Part shown: piece by piece, positions 8,518 through 17,881 of the stretch
Position numbering within the stretch: the stretch's first letter is position 1
Layout of the letters: each line of letters begins with the position of its first letter
Assembly (NCBI RefSeq): GCF_963678635.1
Contig: NC_087064.1
Location: forward strand, 4,998,411-5,062,410
Direction of reading: 5' to 3'
Source of the DNA: Symsagittifera roscoffensis
Taxonomy: Eukaryota > Xenacoelomorpha > Acoela > Convolutidae
DNA length: 64,000 bases
Translations under genes and position numbers: made by a program
Notes under the pieces: model-generated
What the model was told of the DNA's origin: nothing
Databases searched by the model: none
Seen by the model: the letters and a program-made list of their open reading frames with translations, nothing else

Positions 8518-10923
8518 CTATTTATTTGTTGGTGGTTGAAGTTTTTGAATAGCGTCAATGCGTGATTTCAGTGGAGTGATTGTTTTTCTTTCTATGTTAT
8601 GTCCTAAGAATTTAACTCTTGTCAAAAAGAAGTGTGATTTATCGGGGGCGGCCTTCAGATTTTCGTTCTGAAGTATTTGGTGATATGTTTCTAAAACTTT
8701 GAACATTTCGTCTTTTGTTTGTGATTGCATAAAAACATCGTCTAGATAGGTGATTGCGTTTTTCTTGAGTATTAGTGGTCTAAAAATTTTGCTCATAAAA
8801 GCTGAAAATGCTGCTGGTCCTATGGATATTCCATAGAATAAGCGGTTAAATTCATATTGTTGGTTTCCGATAACAAATTGTGTTAAACGTCGTGATTGTT
8901 CATCTAGTGGCATTTGATTGTATGCACTATTCATATCGGCGGTTGTAAAGTATTTGCCGTTTATTTTTGTTAAAATAACTTGTATTGGTTCAATGGGCCA
9001 ATTACATTTTGATTCATCTATGAGTGAATTGAGGTATCTAGCATCGAGAACGATTTTTAATGATTCTCCTTTAGCTAGAATGATAACGGGGTTGATGAAT
9101 GTGTTGCCTTTTGGTTGTTCTTCTTTATTAACTGGTGATATAATATTGTACTGTTCTAAAATATCGAGTAATCTGTTTACTTTATCATGTAAGTGAATTG
9201 GTACTTTACTTGCTCTTTGTTTTTTGAAAACTGCGTCTGGTTTTAATGGGAGATGTAGTGATGAACTGATTTTGCCAACATCGAATTTTGATGTTGCATA
9301 GACTGATGAATATTTAATTAGCTGTTTGGCTAACTTTTCGAATTCGTCTTGTGTTATTTGTGAATGTTGGAAATTAAACATTGTTAAAAATTTCTGTTGG
9401 TCCTCTGTGTAGTTACTGATGTTGAATGTAGGTTTGAAATATGGAGTTTTTGTGAAATAATCCGTATTTCTGTTTTCGTTACTTATTATATTATTTATAG
9501 ATAATTCTTCATTAAGAATTGTAGATTGGCAAATATCTAGTAATTGGAGTATATTATTTACGCGATAGGCTTTTTCGTGTATTGGTGATATTGTAGCGTT
9601 AGTTTCACAATATCCTAAAAGTCCTAAAGGTAATGTTACTTGGTAAGGTGTGTTGTTATAAACATGTAAGGAAATAATATCTGAATTCGAATTTTTCAAA
9701 TATTTTATTGATGAAATTGTGATTTTGAAAAATTTATGAATAGGTTTGAATTCAAAATCTGACATATAAAATTTTTGTTTGTTTTGTTCTTTATCATATT
9801 GATGAACTTGTTTTATTGAAAAATTATAGATGTTTCCTGATAGTGGTTTCAGGTGTTTTCTTTGTTGGTTAAATATCGGATAAAATTTTGAAAAGAATGG
9901 TGGTTGTTTATTCAATCTTTGAAAAAATGTTAATGATGTTTCTTTTGTTTTTGTATATTTATCTTTGATTAATATTTTACTATTTAGTATGTTAATTGTC
10001 GGTATATACTTCGAAATAAATGGTATTCCAATGATATTATATTTAATATCAGTGATATGGAATATTTGTTTAAATGGCTTATTTAAAATTTTGCTTTGCT
10101 CCATTGTTCTGGTAGGGAGGAGAAATAATTGGATTTTTCCGTAGTTTATCAATGTTGATCCTTGTGCTGTCGCTAGCTTACTGGAGGTTTCAAGAGGTGT
10201 TAGCTTTGGATGTAAAGTTTTTATTTCATTCCATGTGGGAATGTTTATTATGTTTGATTCTGCTCCTGAATCAATTAAAAAATCTATTTCAAGGTCTGGT
10301 GGTTGAAATTCTTTATTTCTTGGGCTTTCTAAGAGAAATGGTATTGTCCAAATTTTTTCTTTGGGTTGTTCTTTTTGTATATTTTGATAAATGTGGTTTG
10401 TATTTAAGCATTTTGTTTTGACATTTTGGTTGGGTTGTTCTGTAGTATTTTTTGCATTTGTTTCTTGCGTTGTTGGTGTGGAATTGATGGGTGTAGTGTA
10501 ATAATTTTGAAGAAATTCTGATTGATTTTCATATATGTGTGATGGAAAGGGTTGTTCATATATGACAGATTCATAGTCATTTTCGACTTTTATCATATTG
10601 ATAGCAAGAGTGTTTTCAGTATCACTTTCTGAATCTGATGATGTACAGTTTATTTGATTGAGTTGTAACGTATCAGTTACTGTGTCATCAATACCTGGGG
10701 GGTCTGATGTTGTTTCTGGATTAGATTGTACTTGATTGATTTGTCTTTTGATTTTTACATCGGGGAACTCTGTTTTACATGGACTGATTCCGGGTTCAAA
10801 TAAATTTACGAGTAAATTTTGACAAAATATGTGTTGTCCTCTATCGGTATCTGCATCTACTATAAAAGGAAAGATTTCATCATCATCTGGAGTTTCTTCA
10901 CCTGGGGTGTGCGTTGAACTCAT
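8518..10923 (-). CDS. pol: Pol, proximal part: protease and reverse transcriptase, ends at in-frame TAG
   Basis: Residues 1-190 are acidic and unassigned. A retropepsin follows with DSGAE (D218) and the flap region IIGIPF (297-302). Residues about 355-445 are a segment with LPLGLLGYCE that has no assigned function here. RT spans about 580-790: LDARY, the first catalytic Asp in TADMNSAY (D663) and YLDD (726-729). The frame ends at TAG (8520-8518) after QPPTNK, in the RT connection, and then continues in frame into FLGMLNF, a typical pol connection motif. The stop is thus inside one original polyprotein. The ATG lies within the 3' end of ORF1 in the +1 frame, next to a run of six A. A nonsense mutation is the simple reading; regulated readthrough at this site would be unusual. 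Confidence 0.9.
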   Translation of the reverse strand: MSSTHTPGEETPDDDEIFPFIVDADTDRGQHIFCQNLLVNLFEPGISPCKTEFPDVKIKRQINQVQSNPETTSDPPGIDDTVTDTLQLNQINCTSSDSESDTENTLAINMIKVENDYESVIYEQPFPSHIYENQSEFLQNYYTTPINSTPTTQETNAKNTTEQPNQNVKTKCLNTNHIYQNIQKEQPKEKIWTIPFLLESPRNKEFQPPDLEIDFLIDSGAESNIINIPTWNEIKTLHPKLTPLETSSKLATAQGSTLINYGKIQLFLLPTRTMEQSKILNKPFKQIFHITDIKYNIIGIPFISKYIPTINILNSKILIKDKYTKTKETSLTFFQRLNKQPPFFSKFYPIFNQQRKHLKPLSGNIYNFSIKQVHQYDKEQNKQKFYMSDFEFKPIHKFFKITISSIKYLKNSNSDIISLHVYNNTPYQVTLPLGLLGYCETNATISPIHEKAYRVNNILQLLDICQSTILNEELSINNIISNENRNTDYFTKTPYFKPTFNISNYTEDQQKFLTMFNFQHSQITQDEFEKLAKQLIKYSSVYATSKFDVGKISSSLHLPLKPDAVFKKQRASKVPIHLHDKVNRLLDILEQYNIISPVNKEEQPKGNTFINPVIILAKGESLKIVLDARYLNSLIDESKCNWPIEPIQVILTKINGKYFTTADMNSAYNQMPLDEQSRRLTQFVIGNQQYEFNRLFYGISIGPAAFSAFMSKIFRPLILKKNAITYLDDVFMQSQTKDEMFKVLETYHQILQNENLKAAPDKSHFFLTRVKFLGHNIERKTITPLKSRIDAIQKLQPPTNK

Positions 10924-11365
10924 TTTTTCGTTCGATAACTGTTAATATGTAATTATTAATGTGTCGAATTGGTTGATTCCAATTGTATAGATGTACTGGT
11001 TTTTGTTTGTACTGTTTTTTTATTCTTCTTTTTCCTCTTTGTGATGAATTTGAAGTTGTTTCTGAGTCAGAAAAATATAATTGATCGTGAAGTGGGTAAT
11101 TTTTATCTATTGATTCTTTTAGTTTGTAAAGTTCGTCTAAACTGTTGGTTTCTGATTCTGAAAATGCGTTTCGATTTTTTGAAAATCTTTTTCGTGTTAT
11201 TTGTCTTTGTTTAGTTATTATTTTTCTCTTTAGTGTTTGTCGTTTTGTGCGAATGTATCCAACTGTTTGTGTATGAGGTGTGATTACAAGGTCGTATTTT
11301 TTGTTATCTATTTCACAATTGTGTAAAATGATTGTTTGTTTATTTCCTAGGTTTTTAAATGACAT
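10898..11365 (-). CDS. ORF1: small basic protein, 155 aa
   Basis: This is the first sizeable ORF after the leader. It carries an arginine/lysine-rich block (RTKRQTLKRKIITKQ, then RKRFSKNR), a serine/acidic part (SDSETTSNSS) and a second basic patch (RGKRRIKKQYKQK). It has no CCHC knuckle and no capsid-like helices that can be recognised. It overlaps pol by 26 nt in another frame. By position it should be Gag, but the length and composition suggest a nucleic-acid-binding or nuclear protein (nucleocapsid-like or Rev-like). That role is inference. Confidence 0.55.
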   Translation of the reverse strand: MSFKNLGNKQTIILHNCEIDNKKYDLVITPHTQTVGYIRTKRQTLKRKIITKQRQITRKRFSKNRNAFSESETNSLDELYKLKESIDKNYPLHDQLYFSDSETTSNSSQRGKRRIKKQYKQKPVHLYNWNQPIRHINNYILTVIERKNEFNAHPR

Positions 11366-11451
11366 AAGGTTTAGAATGACGGATGCAAAAAGTTGTTAAA
11401 TGATTTCTATTTTCCTAAACTGTTAGTTCTTACGATTTTTTGGTTAGCTTA

Positions 11452-11840
11452 ACCTGGGTCTATTTGTTCAGGGTTGGAGAGAAAAGTATATCGATTCCGA
11501 AGAATGATTTTTACTTTCTCGTGACTAGTATAAGCTAAGGTGTTAACTTACTTAATCTTACTTAGGGGTAGTGATTGTGTTCAAGGGTTGGAGAATAGTA
11601 AATCGATCCACAAGGTTCAGGTATAATTAGAACGCGAGTAGTTCGTTAGATACTATTTTAAACTTACTAAGTCTAAGATTTATCCTGGGTCTGGTAAGAG
11701 GGGGGGTCAAGTGAAGGATGAATAACCGAAGTTCTTCACTGTTTATCCTAATTTGAATGATTAGTTTTGTTTAAAAATTTCTATTAGTCCTGGGTTTTTA
11801 GAAAGGGTTGGGTAGTGAATCGACGTTTGAGGTCGTTAGA
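11452..11840. repeat. Four diverged leader repeats about 100-118 bp apart
   Basis: The motif cctgggt and/or agggttgg followed by an agt.aatcga string recurs at about 11,452, 11,570, 11,687 and 11,787. The copies are imperfect. They read like remnants of a tandem array within the leader. Confidence 0.4.
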
Positions 11841-11879
11841 CACTTTAAGTTGGTGGGGGAGAACAAAGTTGTTCTGTTT

Positions 11880-11999
11880 GATCCAAGGATAAGCCTTGAT
11901 GATCAAATTTAAAATTTAATTAGGTAGAAAATGATTTAAGATCCAAGGATAAGCCTTGATGATCTGGTTTTAAAATTAAGTGACTTTAAGTTTTAATAA
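11880..11999. repeat. 60-bp tandem pair with identical 25-bp hairpin-forming core
   Basis: The first 25 bases of each unit (11,880-11,904 and 11,940-11,964) are identical. Inside, GATCCAAGG can pair with CCTTG..GATC around the loop ATAAG, giving a short stem with a 2-base bulge. The rest of each unit has diverged, so the hairpin part looks conserved. The position 3' of the PBS fits a packaging or dimer-linkage element. Confidence 0.55.
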
Positions 12000-12294
12000 A
12001 TTTTTAAATTTGTGTAAAGGAAAGATTTAGTGTTTTGATGATATTAGTGGGTTTATGATTGCTGTTATGTTTTAGGTGATGAAGCTGGAACAACAGGATG
12101 ATTTATGATTACTAACCATTTATTGTCATGCTACTAATTTTTATTTTTATTTTCCAATAAATATTTTTCAAACATGTTTTGTATAATACTGCAGAATTTT
12201 AAGAAAACGATCTTAGATCTTTTTATCAATCGTTATTGTATAATATTAATTTTGTTTAGCGCCTGAAATGATTTTGAAGATTTACTTCAAGGTT

Positions 12295-12528
12295 TTATGT
12301 TTGCAAATGGAAATCTAAATTCATTGCAAGTAGTATTCGAAATATAAAAGTTTGTTCTGGCTTTTGCCGAACTATCATATAACTATACGGCAAGTTTCTA
12401 CTTTGTCGTATGTCGTCTTTGGTTCGATGTCTTCTTCCAATTCCGGGTAGTTCTATTATGGTTCGGAATATTGGCTCGGATCTATTGAGTCGGAGAGACA
12501 TTTCAATTAAATTATTGTCGTATAACAT
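12295..12528 (-). CDS. Short leader ORF, 77 codons, doubtful
   Basis: The ORF opens with an ATG (12,528) about 70 bases after the PBS and ends FHLQT. It includes RRHRTKDDIRQSRN. It has no recognised domain. It could supply an ATG for spliced messages (for instance for the Met-less ORF), be a regulatory upstream ORF, or be chance. Confidence 0.2.
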   Translation of the reverse strand: MLYDNNLIEMSLRLNRSEPIFRTIIELPGIGRRHRTKDDIRQSRNLPYSYMIVRQKPEQTFIFRILLAMNLDFHLQT

Positions 12529-12596
12529 TTTGTAAATGTTTTTGTCTAATTTCTAATCTATTTTTGGTTAATTCTAATCTAGTAAGGTCTTGTTCG

Positions 12597-12614
12597 AGAC
12601 TTATGGTCGCACCA
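12597..12614 (-). promoter_or_regulatory. Primer binding site of element A
   Basis: Two bases after the LTR end, the minus strand reads TGGTGCGACCATAAGTC. The complement ends in CCA, as a tRNA 3' end does. The tRNA was not identified. Confidence 0.7.
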
Positions 12615-12616
12615 GA

Positions 12617-13026
12617 TGAGTTAGGACTGGGGTGTATAACTCATAGAGTAATTTCGGATAGGGTACACCGTCTGCTCGTCACGCTATCTTATTTTCGGCC
12701 GGATAGATTCGTGCAACTTCTTAGTCTAATACCGATCCTAATCTTACTCTTATACTATCTAGTCTCAGGTTGTTTAACTAGTCTCTGCTAGGCTCAATAG
12801 ATCTAGGGTATACTGGTTTATTGCGGCTGCTGAAGTGCTCGGGAGAGTCCAACTAATTTCTAAGTTAAATTCAAATCTCTCTGGTGCTGAAATTACAAGT
12901 AACTTCAGCACTTACAAATAAGTGGGTTGTTAGTTAGATGGATCATGATTGGTTAATATTAAATACTTTACATTGGTAAAACATTTAATTTATCCAATCA
13001 TAAAATATAGTTTAGATCAGGTTCCA
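12617..13026 (-). repeat. 5' LTR of element A, 410 bp
   Basis: On the minus strand it begins TGGAACC and ends AACTCA (TG...CA). An AATAAA poly(A) signal lies at 12,822-12,817. Copies of the same LTR are at 27,781-28,138, 36,582-36,938 and 53,180-53,571. The outer side abuts gtag (13,027-13,030), the likely 4-bp target duplication. Confidence 0.85.
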
Positions 13027-13030
13027 GTAG

Positions 13031-13569
13031 TATATTGTTTAGCGCAATTTTGGTACTAATTGTAGTTTGGTTGAAAATTTGAGGTGTTTTGTGTTTGTTT
13101 CAGTTTATTCTGGGGACATATTTGAATTGTTTTTTGATTTTTGACAATTTGTTTCCAGCCAATTTGATTACCCCTCTTAAAGGTCGCTTAATGTCAACTT
13201 ATTCTTCGAAGTTTTTCGAAAAATGTAAAAAAGAGACCTTTTAATCGACTTGAAAGTTTTGACATACATATGTTTTGGCTGACCGAATCAAGAAATTGTT
13301 CGGCGTAGAAACACCTCAAATTTTCAAAGTTTAATAATGAGCGATTGTCCATTTTTCATCAAATATTGTAAAAATATTCAATGACTAAAAGTATTGATGA
13401 TGGGCGGGTTTGCTGTCTTTATCTATCGATTTGGGCGCTTTATGTTAATCAGTTAGATCGATACCTCAGTTTTGATAACTATCAGAAGAAATTATCCTTA
13501 TCAAGGTCATCGACTGACACCCTCCTGGCTAAGGTAATCTCAACTTCTTCGTCAATATACTCGTCTTCG
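13031..13569. other. 3' flank of left integrin copy, no gene seen
   Basis: The segment matches 51,482-51,916 inverted. It includes the frameshifted remains of the integrin C-terminus near 13,500-13,570. Nothing else is recognised. Confidence 0.5.
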
Positions 13570-14409
13570 TTAGTCTAGTCTTGTCGAAACGGTTTCAATA
13601 TACTCGTCTTCGTTAATCTGGTCTTGTAGAATTATTTCATTATACTCGTCTTCGTTAATCTGGTCTTGTAGAATTATTTCATTATACTCGTCTTCGTTAA
13701 TCTGGTCTTGTAGAATTATTTTATTATACTCGTCTTCGTTAATCTGGTCTTGTAGAATTATTTCATTATACTCGTCTTCGTTAATCTGGTCTTGTAGAAT
13801 TATTTCATTATACTCGTCTACGTTAATCTGGTCTTGTAGAATTATTTCATTATACTCGTCTTCGTTAATCTGGTCTTGTAGAATTATTTCATTATACTCG
13901 TCTTCGTTAATCTGGTCTTGTCGAATCATTTCATTATACTCGTCTTCGTTAATCTGGTCTTGTAGAATTATTTCATTATACTCGTCTTCGTTAATCTGGT
14001 CTTGTAGAAATATTTCATTATACTCGTCTTCGTTAATCTGGTCTTGTAGAATTATTTCATTATACTCGTCTTCGTTAATCTGGTCTTGTAGAATTATTTC
14101 ATTATACTCGTCTTCGTTAATCTGGTCTTGTCGAATCATTTCATTATACTCGTCTTCGTTAATCTGGTCTTGTATAATCGGTTCATTATACTCGTCTTCG
14201 TTAATCTGGTCTTGTCGAATCATTTCATTATACTCGTCTTCGTTAATCTGGTCTTGTATCATCAGATTCTGGTGGTGCTTCACAAGGAATCCGCTCTTGT
14301 ATAGACTCAATATTAGGAGAGCCACCAAAGTTATCGAGATCAAGAGAGAGAAAAAAACTATCCACCAAGGAAATTCAGGTTGTATTATGACTGTTCATTT
14401 CAAAGGAAC
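13570..14409 (-). pseudogene. Integrin alpha last exon (left): transmembrane helix and repeated tail
   Basis: The exon follows an acceptor (ggcttag) at 14,410. It encodes PEFPWWIVFFS-type juxtamembrane sequence, a transmembrane helix and LYKSGFLVKH, which fits the integrin alpha KxGFFxR motif. The cytoplasmic tail then has 16 in-frame copies of a 14-residue unit (DQINEDEYNEIILQ). A one-base insertion near 13,595 shifts the frame, giving IETVSTRLD and a stop at 13,570, whereas the right arm continues into EEVEMTLARR. Known integrin alpha tails are usually short (tens of residues), so this one is exceptional. Part of a gene disrupted by element B. Confidence 0.8.
13585..14259 (-). repeat. 42-bp tandem repeat, 16 copies (left arm)
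   Basis: Each 42-bp unit encodes 14 residues with DEYNEI. Some units vary (YNEM, YNEP, NVDEY, YNKI, NEIF). Period 42 keeps the frame. The right arm has 7 copies. Confidence 0.95.
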
Positions 14410-14769
14410 CTAAGCCAAAAACATCAAGGAATTAAATCAATCAAACGCAATTGTTTTCTTTCATTAAAAAAAAATAAAAACAGAACTTCACTTCATCAAG
14501 ATTCCTACAAAAAGGGAGGAAATACTTTGTACCAAAATTTGATTAAAATACCCAAAATTTCATCTTATTATTTAGCACGATCAAAGATTGCAGTTACCAG
14601 GACAGCTTGGCCGAAAAATTACAGTAAGAGTTTTTTTTTTCGAAAACCGACCTAGTGTATTAACTAATTAGTAGATCATGAGTTAATTTTCAAACAGAGC
14701 AAAGTAAACTTGAGTAGGTTTCAGGTTTCGATTTCAAATAATTTCGCAACCCAAAAAAAAACAGCAAAC

Positions 14770-15034
14770 CTTTTTTGTTTCGGGGAAATTTGTTAGTTTC
14801 TGTTTTGTAGTCGGCCTCCTTCACTTCGTAAACCCCTTCAATCCAAAACCTCTCTTTTCCTCTCACCATCCTTTTCCAATACTGCTCGTCCATAAACTCC
14901 ACAGATATGGAAAGTGTCGTTTCTCTCTTAGAGTCCAAGACAGGGATAGTGAATTTGCACTTGACACAATTTTCACTGGAACATCTAGGCGCGTATTCGG
15001 TTTTCTGCTCTAAGTTTGCGTCTTCAGAACAATC
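14770..15034 (-). pseudogene. Integrin alpha calf-region exon (left)
   Basis: Acceptor TTGCAG precedes GATTGTTCTG (15,034); donor AAAAAAG|GTTTGC ends the exon at 14,770. The translation has a cysteine cluster CSSENCVKCKF and a beta-strand pattern (TIPVLDSKRETTLSISVEF), typical of the membrane-proximal calf domain of integrin alpha. Splicing to the last exon gives GSFEMNTV, in frame, so this arm keeps a usable junction here. Confidence 0.7.
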
Positions 15035-15999
15035 CTGCAATGTAGGAAAAGTGATTATTTTTTCCAAAGCGGTCATTTTAAATTCTTCTGGCAGTCTTCA
15101 GAGAAAAAGTAACAAATTTTTCGACGAAGTAACGAAGTTTTTGAAAAATTTTGGGTTAAGAAAATTTTCATGGAAAATTCATAATATTGTTCGTAACCAA
15201 CGACTACTGAGTACATGGCTAACAACCAATGGCGTCGATGACGACCTTGTGGTACAAAATTACGCGAAAAGAAATAAACCTATCAACGCCAGTTATCTGA
15301 ACAACACCCTCTCTTCAACGCATTGCATTCTCTTTGAAAATTAGTTTTAGTTTGTTTGTCACTGTATCGTTTATGTTGTCATAAAGTCCGTTTTTCAATT
15401 TTTTCAAGAATGTTTTGAAAAATATACATAGATACCCAGTTTCTATCAAGCAGGTTAGGAAAAAATGCTAATTGAAAAATCATAAATCTGAATTGTGACA
15501 TTTCATTTATGTTTCCGGGTATGAAATCATTCTGTTGTTACTGAACGCGGGCTTTGCTTAGCAGTTGTCGAAAACTTTGTAATTGCAATGTTGTTTTTGC
15601 TTGCTTCTAGTAATGGGGCCAAGTTGTTAGGTATACATTTGAGACCTAAACCGTTTTATTTTTTAAATCTCATTACACTGAATATATACTCAAACAGTTC
15701 GAAGAAGAAAGACTCAAAAACGTTAAATAAACTGTTTACTTCCATTAGATTTTTGATTGATTCATGATTACGTTTAGAAAAAACTGCTCTCAAATATTTC
15801 GTGCATTTTCACAATTTTTGTTAGGTGAGATTGGAACGTAATACTGAAAAACGAAATACCAAAAGTGACCACTGGCTTCACATAAGCTTTGTAAGTATCT
15901 GTTGCTTATAGAGAAAAACAATATCTAGTCTTCCACGCAATGCCTGAAAACTTGGTCTCATTTAATGTGTGGTTTAAAAGTACGTTTGTTATTTCAAAA

Positions 16000-16347
16000 A
16001 CCCAAAACAATTGAAAATTTTTGTAGCTTGAACTGCAGTACCAAAAACAAAAAAAATTTTGAAAAATTACTAACGAAAACCATAATTCGAATTATACGTG
16101 GATTGACACTCTTTTGACAGCAGACTTCTATTTTTTCGAAAGAGTACTTTAAAATTTCCTCTGTGTGGGATATCCTAGTAGGATCAACAAGTAGCACTAT
16201 CTTAAATATATCATCTAAATTAAGAAGATCAGCTATAAAATTGTTTTTTAAGTTGACCAAAAACTGATCTTTGAGAGCCTCCACATGCCGAAGAAAGCTA
16301 GGTTGATCTTTACCACAGCGGTTGGGGATAAGGTTAAATTCCAACAA
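16000..16347 (-). pseudogene. Unidentified open frame inside integrin intron (left)
   Basis: The frame reads NLIPNRCGKDQPSFLRHVEALK and later IFKIVLLVDPTRISHTEEIL. It has protein-like composition but no family was recognised. The right-arm copy (from 48,379) is split by a 366-bp insertion. It may be a transposase or retroelement relic rather than an exon; no splice sites that fit the integrin frame were seen. Confidence 0.25.
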
Positions 16348-16984
16348 AACTCATGGAAGAAAACTGAGGATGAAAAATTTCAACCTAATGTGCCGTATAT
16401 TTCATTGCCAGACCCCTTTCCATAATGTTGGATTCATCTCACAGCAGAGTTTCTCAAAACTATGAACGTTCTCATAGTTTTGATAAATCCAAAACACAAT
16501 TCCAGTACTTCTTGTCTATGTTCTAGTTTCACGGACTAACATTCCGTTCACATTTGTCCAAAAACTTTTAGCATTGAGAAAAATATCAAATAGTTTGTCT
16601 AAGAACCGATCGTGAAAAAATTAGTTCAAAAGAACTGTCCAAAATTTTCGAAGATTGAGAAAAGCTACCGGGTTGTATCTTGCGGCAAACATTTTTAAAA
16701 AAGGGCTTGTATATAAGATTATAGCCTAAATGGAATGTTTTAAAACTAGTGGAGTCATACAAATTTTGATAATTGGCGGTACCGGTTTCGGGTTGTCAAA
16801 CCATCGGCCAGACGCAGAGAATCTGTTCGATGAGAACGTCTGTAGCTGGTCGAGTGCTTAAAAGAACTGAATCGACACATGCAATTCACTATACCTTTAT
16901 GAGAGCCTCCGATTGCGGCTCAAGCTGCCTGGATGTAGGCCAATGTATCTCTGACCGAGTTATTCGCTGTGACCACAAGTGCTA

Positions 16985-17225
16985 GCAGCTGGCTTATTGG
17001 GACCAAGATAAATCGCAGCTAAGTTTATTGGACCAAAAACACTTGCAGCTGAAGACCAAGAGTATATTCGCAGCTGAAGATCAAGATTAATCGTTGCTGA
17101 AGGCCAAGAATGTTCGCAGTCGAAGACCAAGAATAGTCGCAGCTGAAGACTAAGGTTATTTTCAACTGAGGATCAAAAGTATATTCGCAGCTGAAGCTAT
17201 TGGGACCAAGAATATTTGCAGTTGT
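16985..17225. repeat. ~30-bp tandem repeat, CAGCTG-containing (left)
   Basis: Units of the type gcagctgaagaccaagaatat recur about eight times with variation. The inverted match is at 47,490-47,720. Confidence 0.6.
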
Positions 17226-17239
17226 ACCGAGTTTCTTCC

Positions 17240-17700
17240 ACGTCGAAAACTATTTTCTTCAATAAATCGCCTACAGCGTAGTATTTGGTAGAGCACGCGC
17301 TTTACGTTTCGGACAAGGCGCTTCCATGAGTCGCCAGGAGGGGGTAGGTCTGGCCGTTTAAACATTCAAGCAACAACTTTAAGTGCAGTAACTATCAGAT
17401 CCATGCAATTCCAGTTCTTGAAGCAGGCAAGTCTTTCCTTTTCCGCACCAAAGAAGTTCGAGACGTTTTCGCACTAGATAGTGTTTTTTGTACCACGACG
17501 CGCAATGAATCATTCAAAGCCCATCACACAAGAATTAGTGTCCAGAGATGGCATAATCTCAAGGTGTAGATCCCTGAGGCAAGTGATAAGAAATCCCAAT
17601 CTTTTCTCAGTGCTTTCGATAACCAGAACGTAAAGCAGTCCACGCCCGTAAAATGCAATGGTGGTTGCTTATATCTGAGACGTTCGACAGGTAAATTTGA
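17240..17700 (-). pseudogene. BEL/Pao-type integrase relic (left)
   Basis: In shifting frames the minus strand gives TGVDFF-like, SNFFGAEKEIL-like and SWKRLVRNVKRVLYQIL strings, which match the order of motifs in BEL/Pao integrases (catalytic core, then the G-W-E-R-x-V-R region). Several frameshifts and stops show that it is dead. It lies in the intron after the second integrin exon. Confidence 0.5.
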
Positions 17701-17881
17701 CAGCTCTGAAAAAAACTGTAGGAAAATTAAAAACTAAGGGTTGGAGGGCCAAAAAGGATTTAAAAAAATCAACGACTCATCACCTGGTATAAAAAGTATC
17801 AACTACTGATTACCTGGTAAAAAAAGTATCACCGATTGGTTACCTGGTAAAAAAATATCAACGACTTTGGCTCCAAATTAC

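Larger units (their letters stand above)
11366..12616 (-). promoter_or_regulatory. Long leader of element A between PBS and ORF1
   Basis: This 1.25-kb segment separates the primer binding site from ORF1. It holds a 60-bp tandem pair with hairpin potential and a looser set of diverged repeats, plus one 77-codon ORF. Packaging, dimerisation or translation signals are expected here in retroelements; their presence is inferred from position and repeats. Confidence 0.5.
1..13026 (-). mobile_element. Element A: large env-bearing LTR retroelement, 3' end beyond window
   Basis: The order along the minus strand is LTR, primer binding site, leader, basic ORF, pol, two membrane ORFs, a Met-less ORF, env and a Pro/Ser-rich ORF, all in one direction. 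More than 13 kb is present and the 3' LTR lies beyond position 1. Pol has Ty3/gypsy-type order (PR-RT-RH-IN) and an integrase with HHCC, DDE and GPY motifs. The 5' LTR abuts the four bases gtag (13,027-13,030); in the right arm the matching site CTAC (51,917-51,920) is unoccupied, so this copy is a left-arm insertion. Most ORFs are open, which suggests moderate age, but pol has one in-frame stop. A decayed relative lies at 27,781-33,953. Naming it an endogenous retrovirus rather than a retrotransposon rests on the Env ORF and is inference. Confidence 0.85.
15035..17229. other. Left intron region with unassigned conserved segment
   Basis: The segment matches 47,490-50,342 inverted. On the minus strand 16,347-16,080 holds an open frame (FNLIPNRCGKDQPSFLRHVE, ILKYSFEKIEVCC) of unknown origin. 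Near 16,460-16,490 a 12-bp inverted repeat (TCAAAACTATGA) flanks six bases. Positions 16,985-17,225 are a ~30-bp tandem repeat described separately. No integrin exon is recognised. Confidence 0.45.

Noticed and set aside
13585-14259. Regular repeats that could be taken for a CRISPR array
   Set aside because: There are no unique spacers; the 42-bp unit is a coding tandem repeat in an integrin exon.
16000-16347. Candidate integrin exon
   Set aside because: No integrin-like pattern or frame-compatible splice sites; kept only as an unidentified relic.
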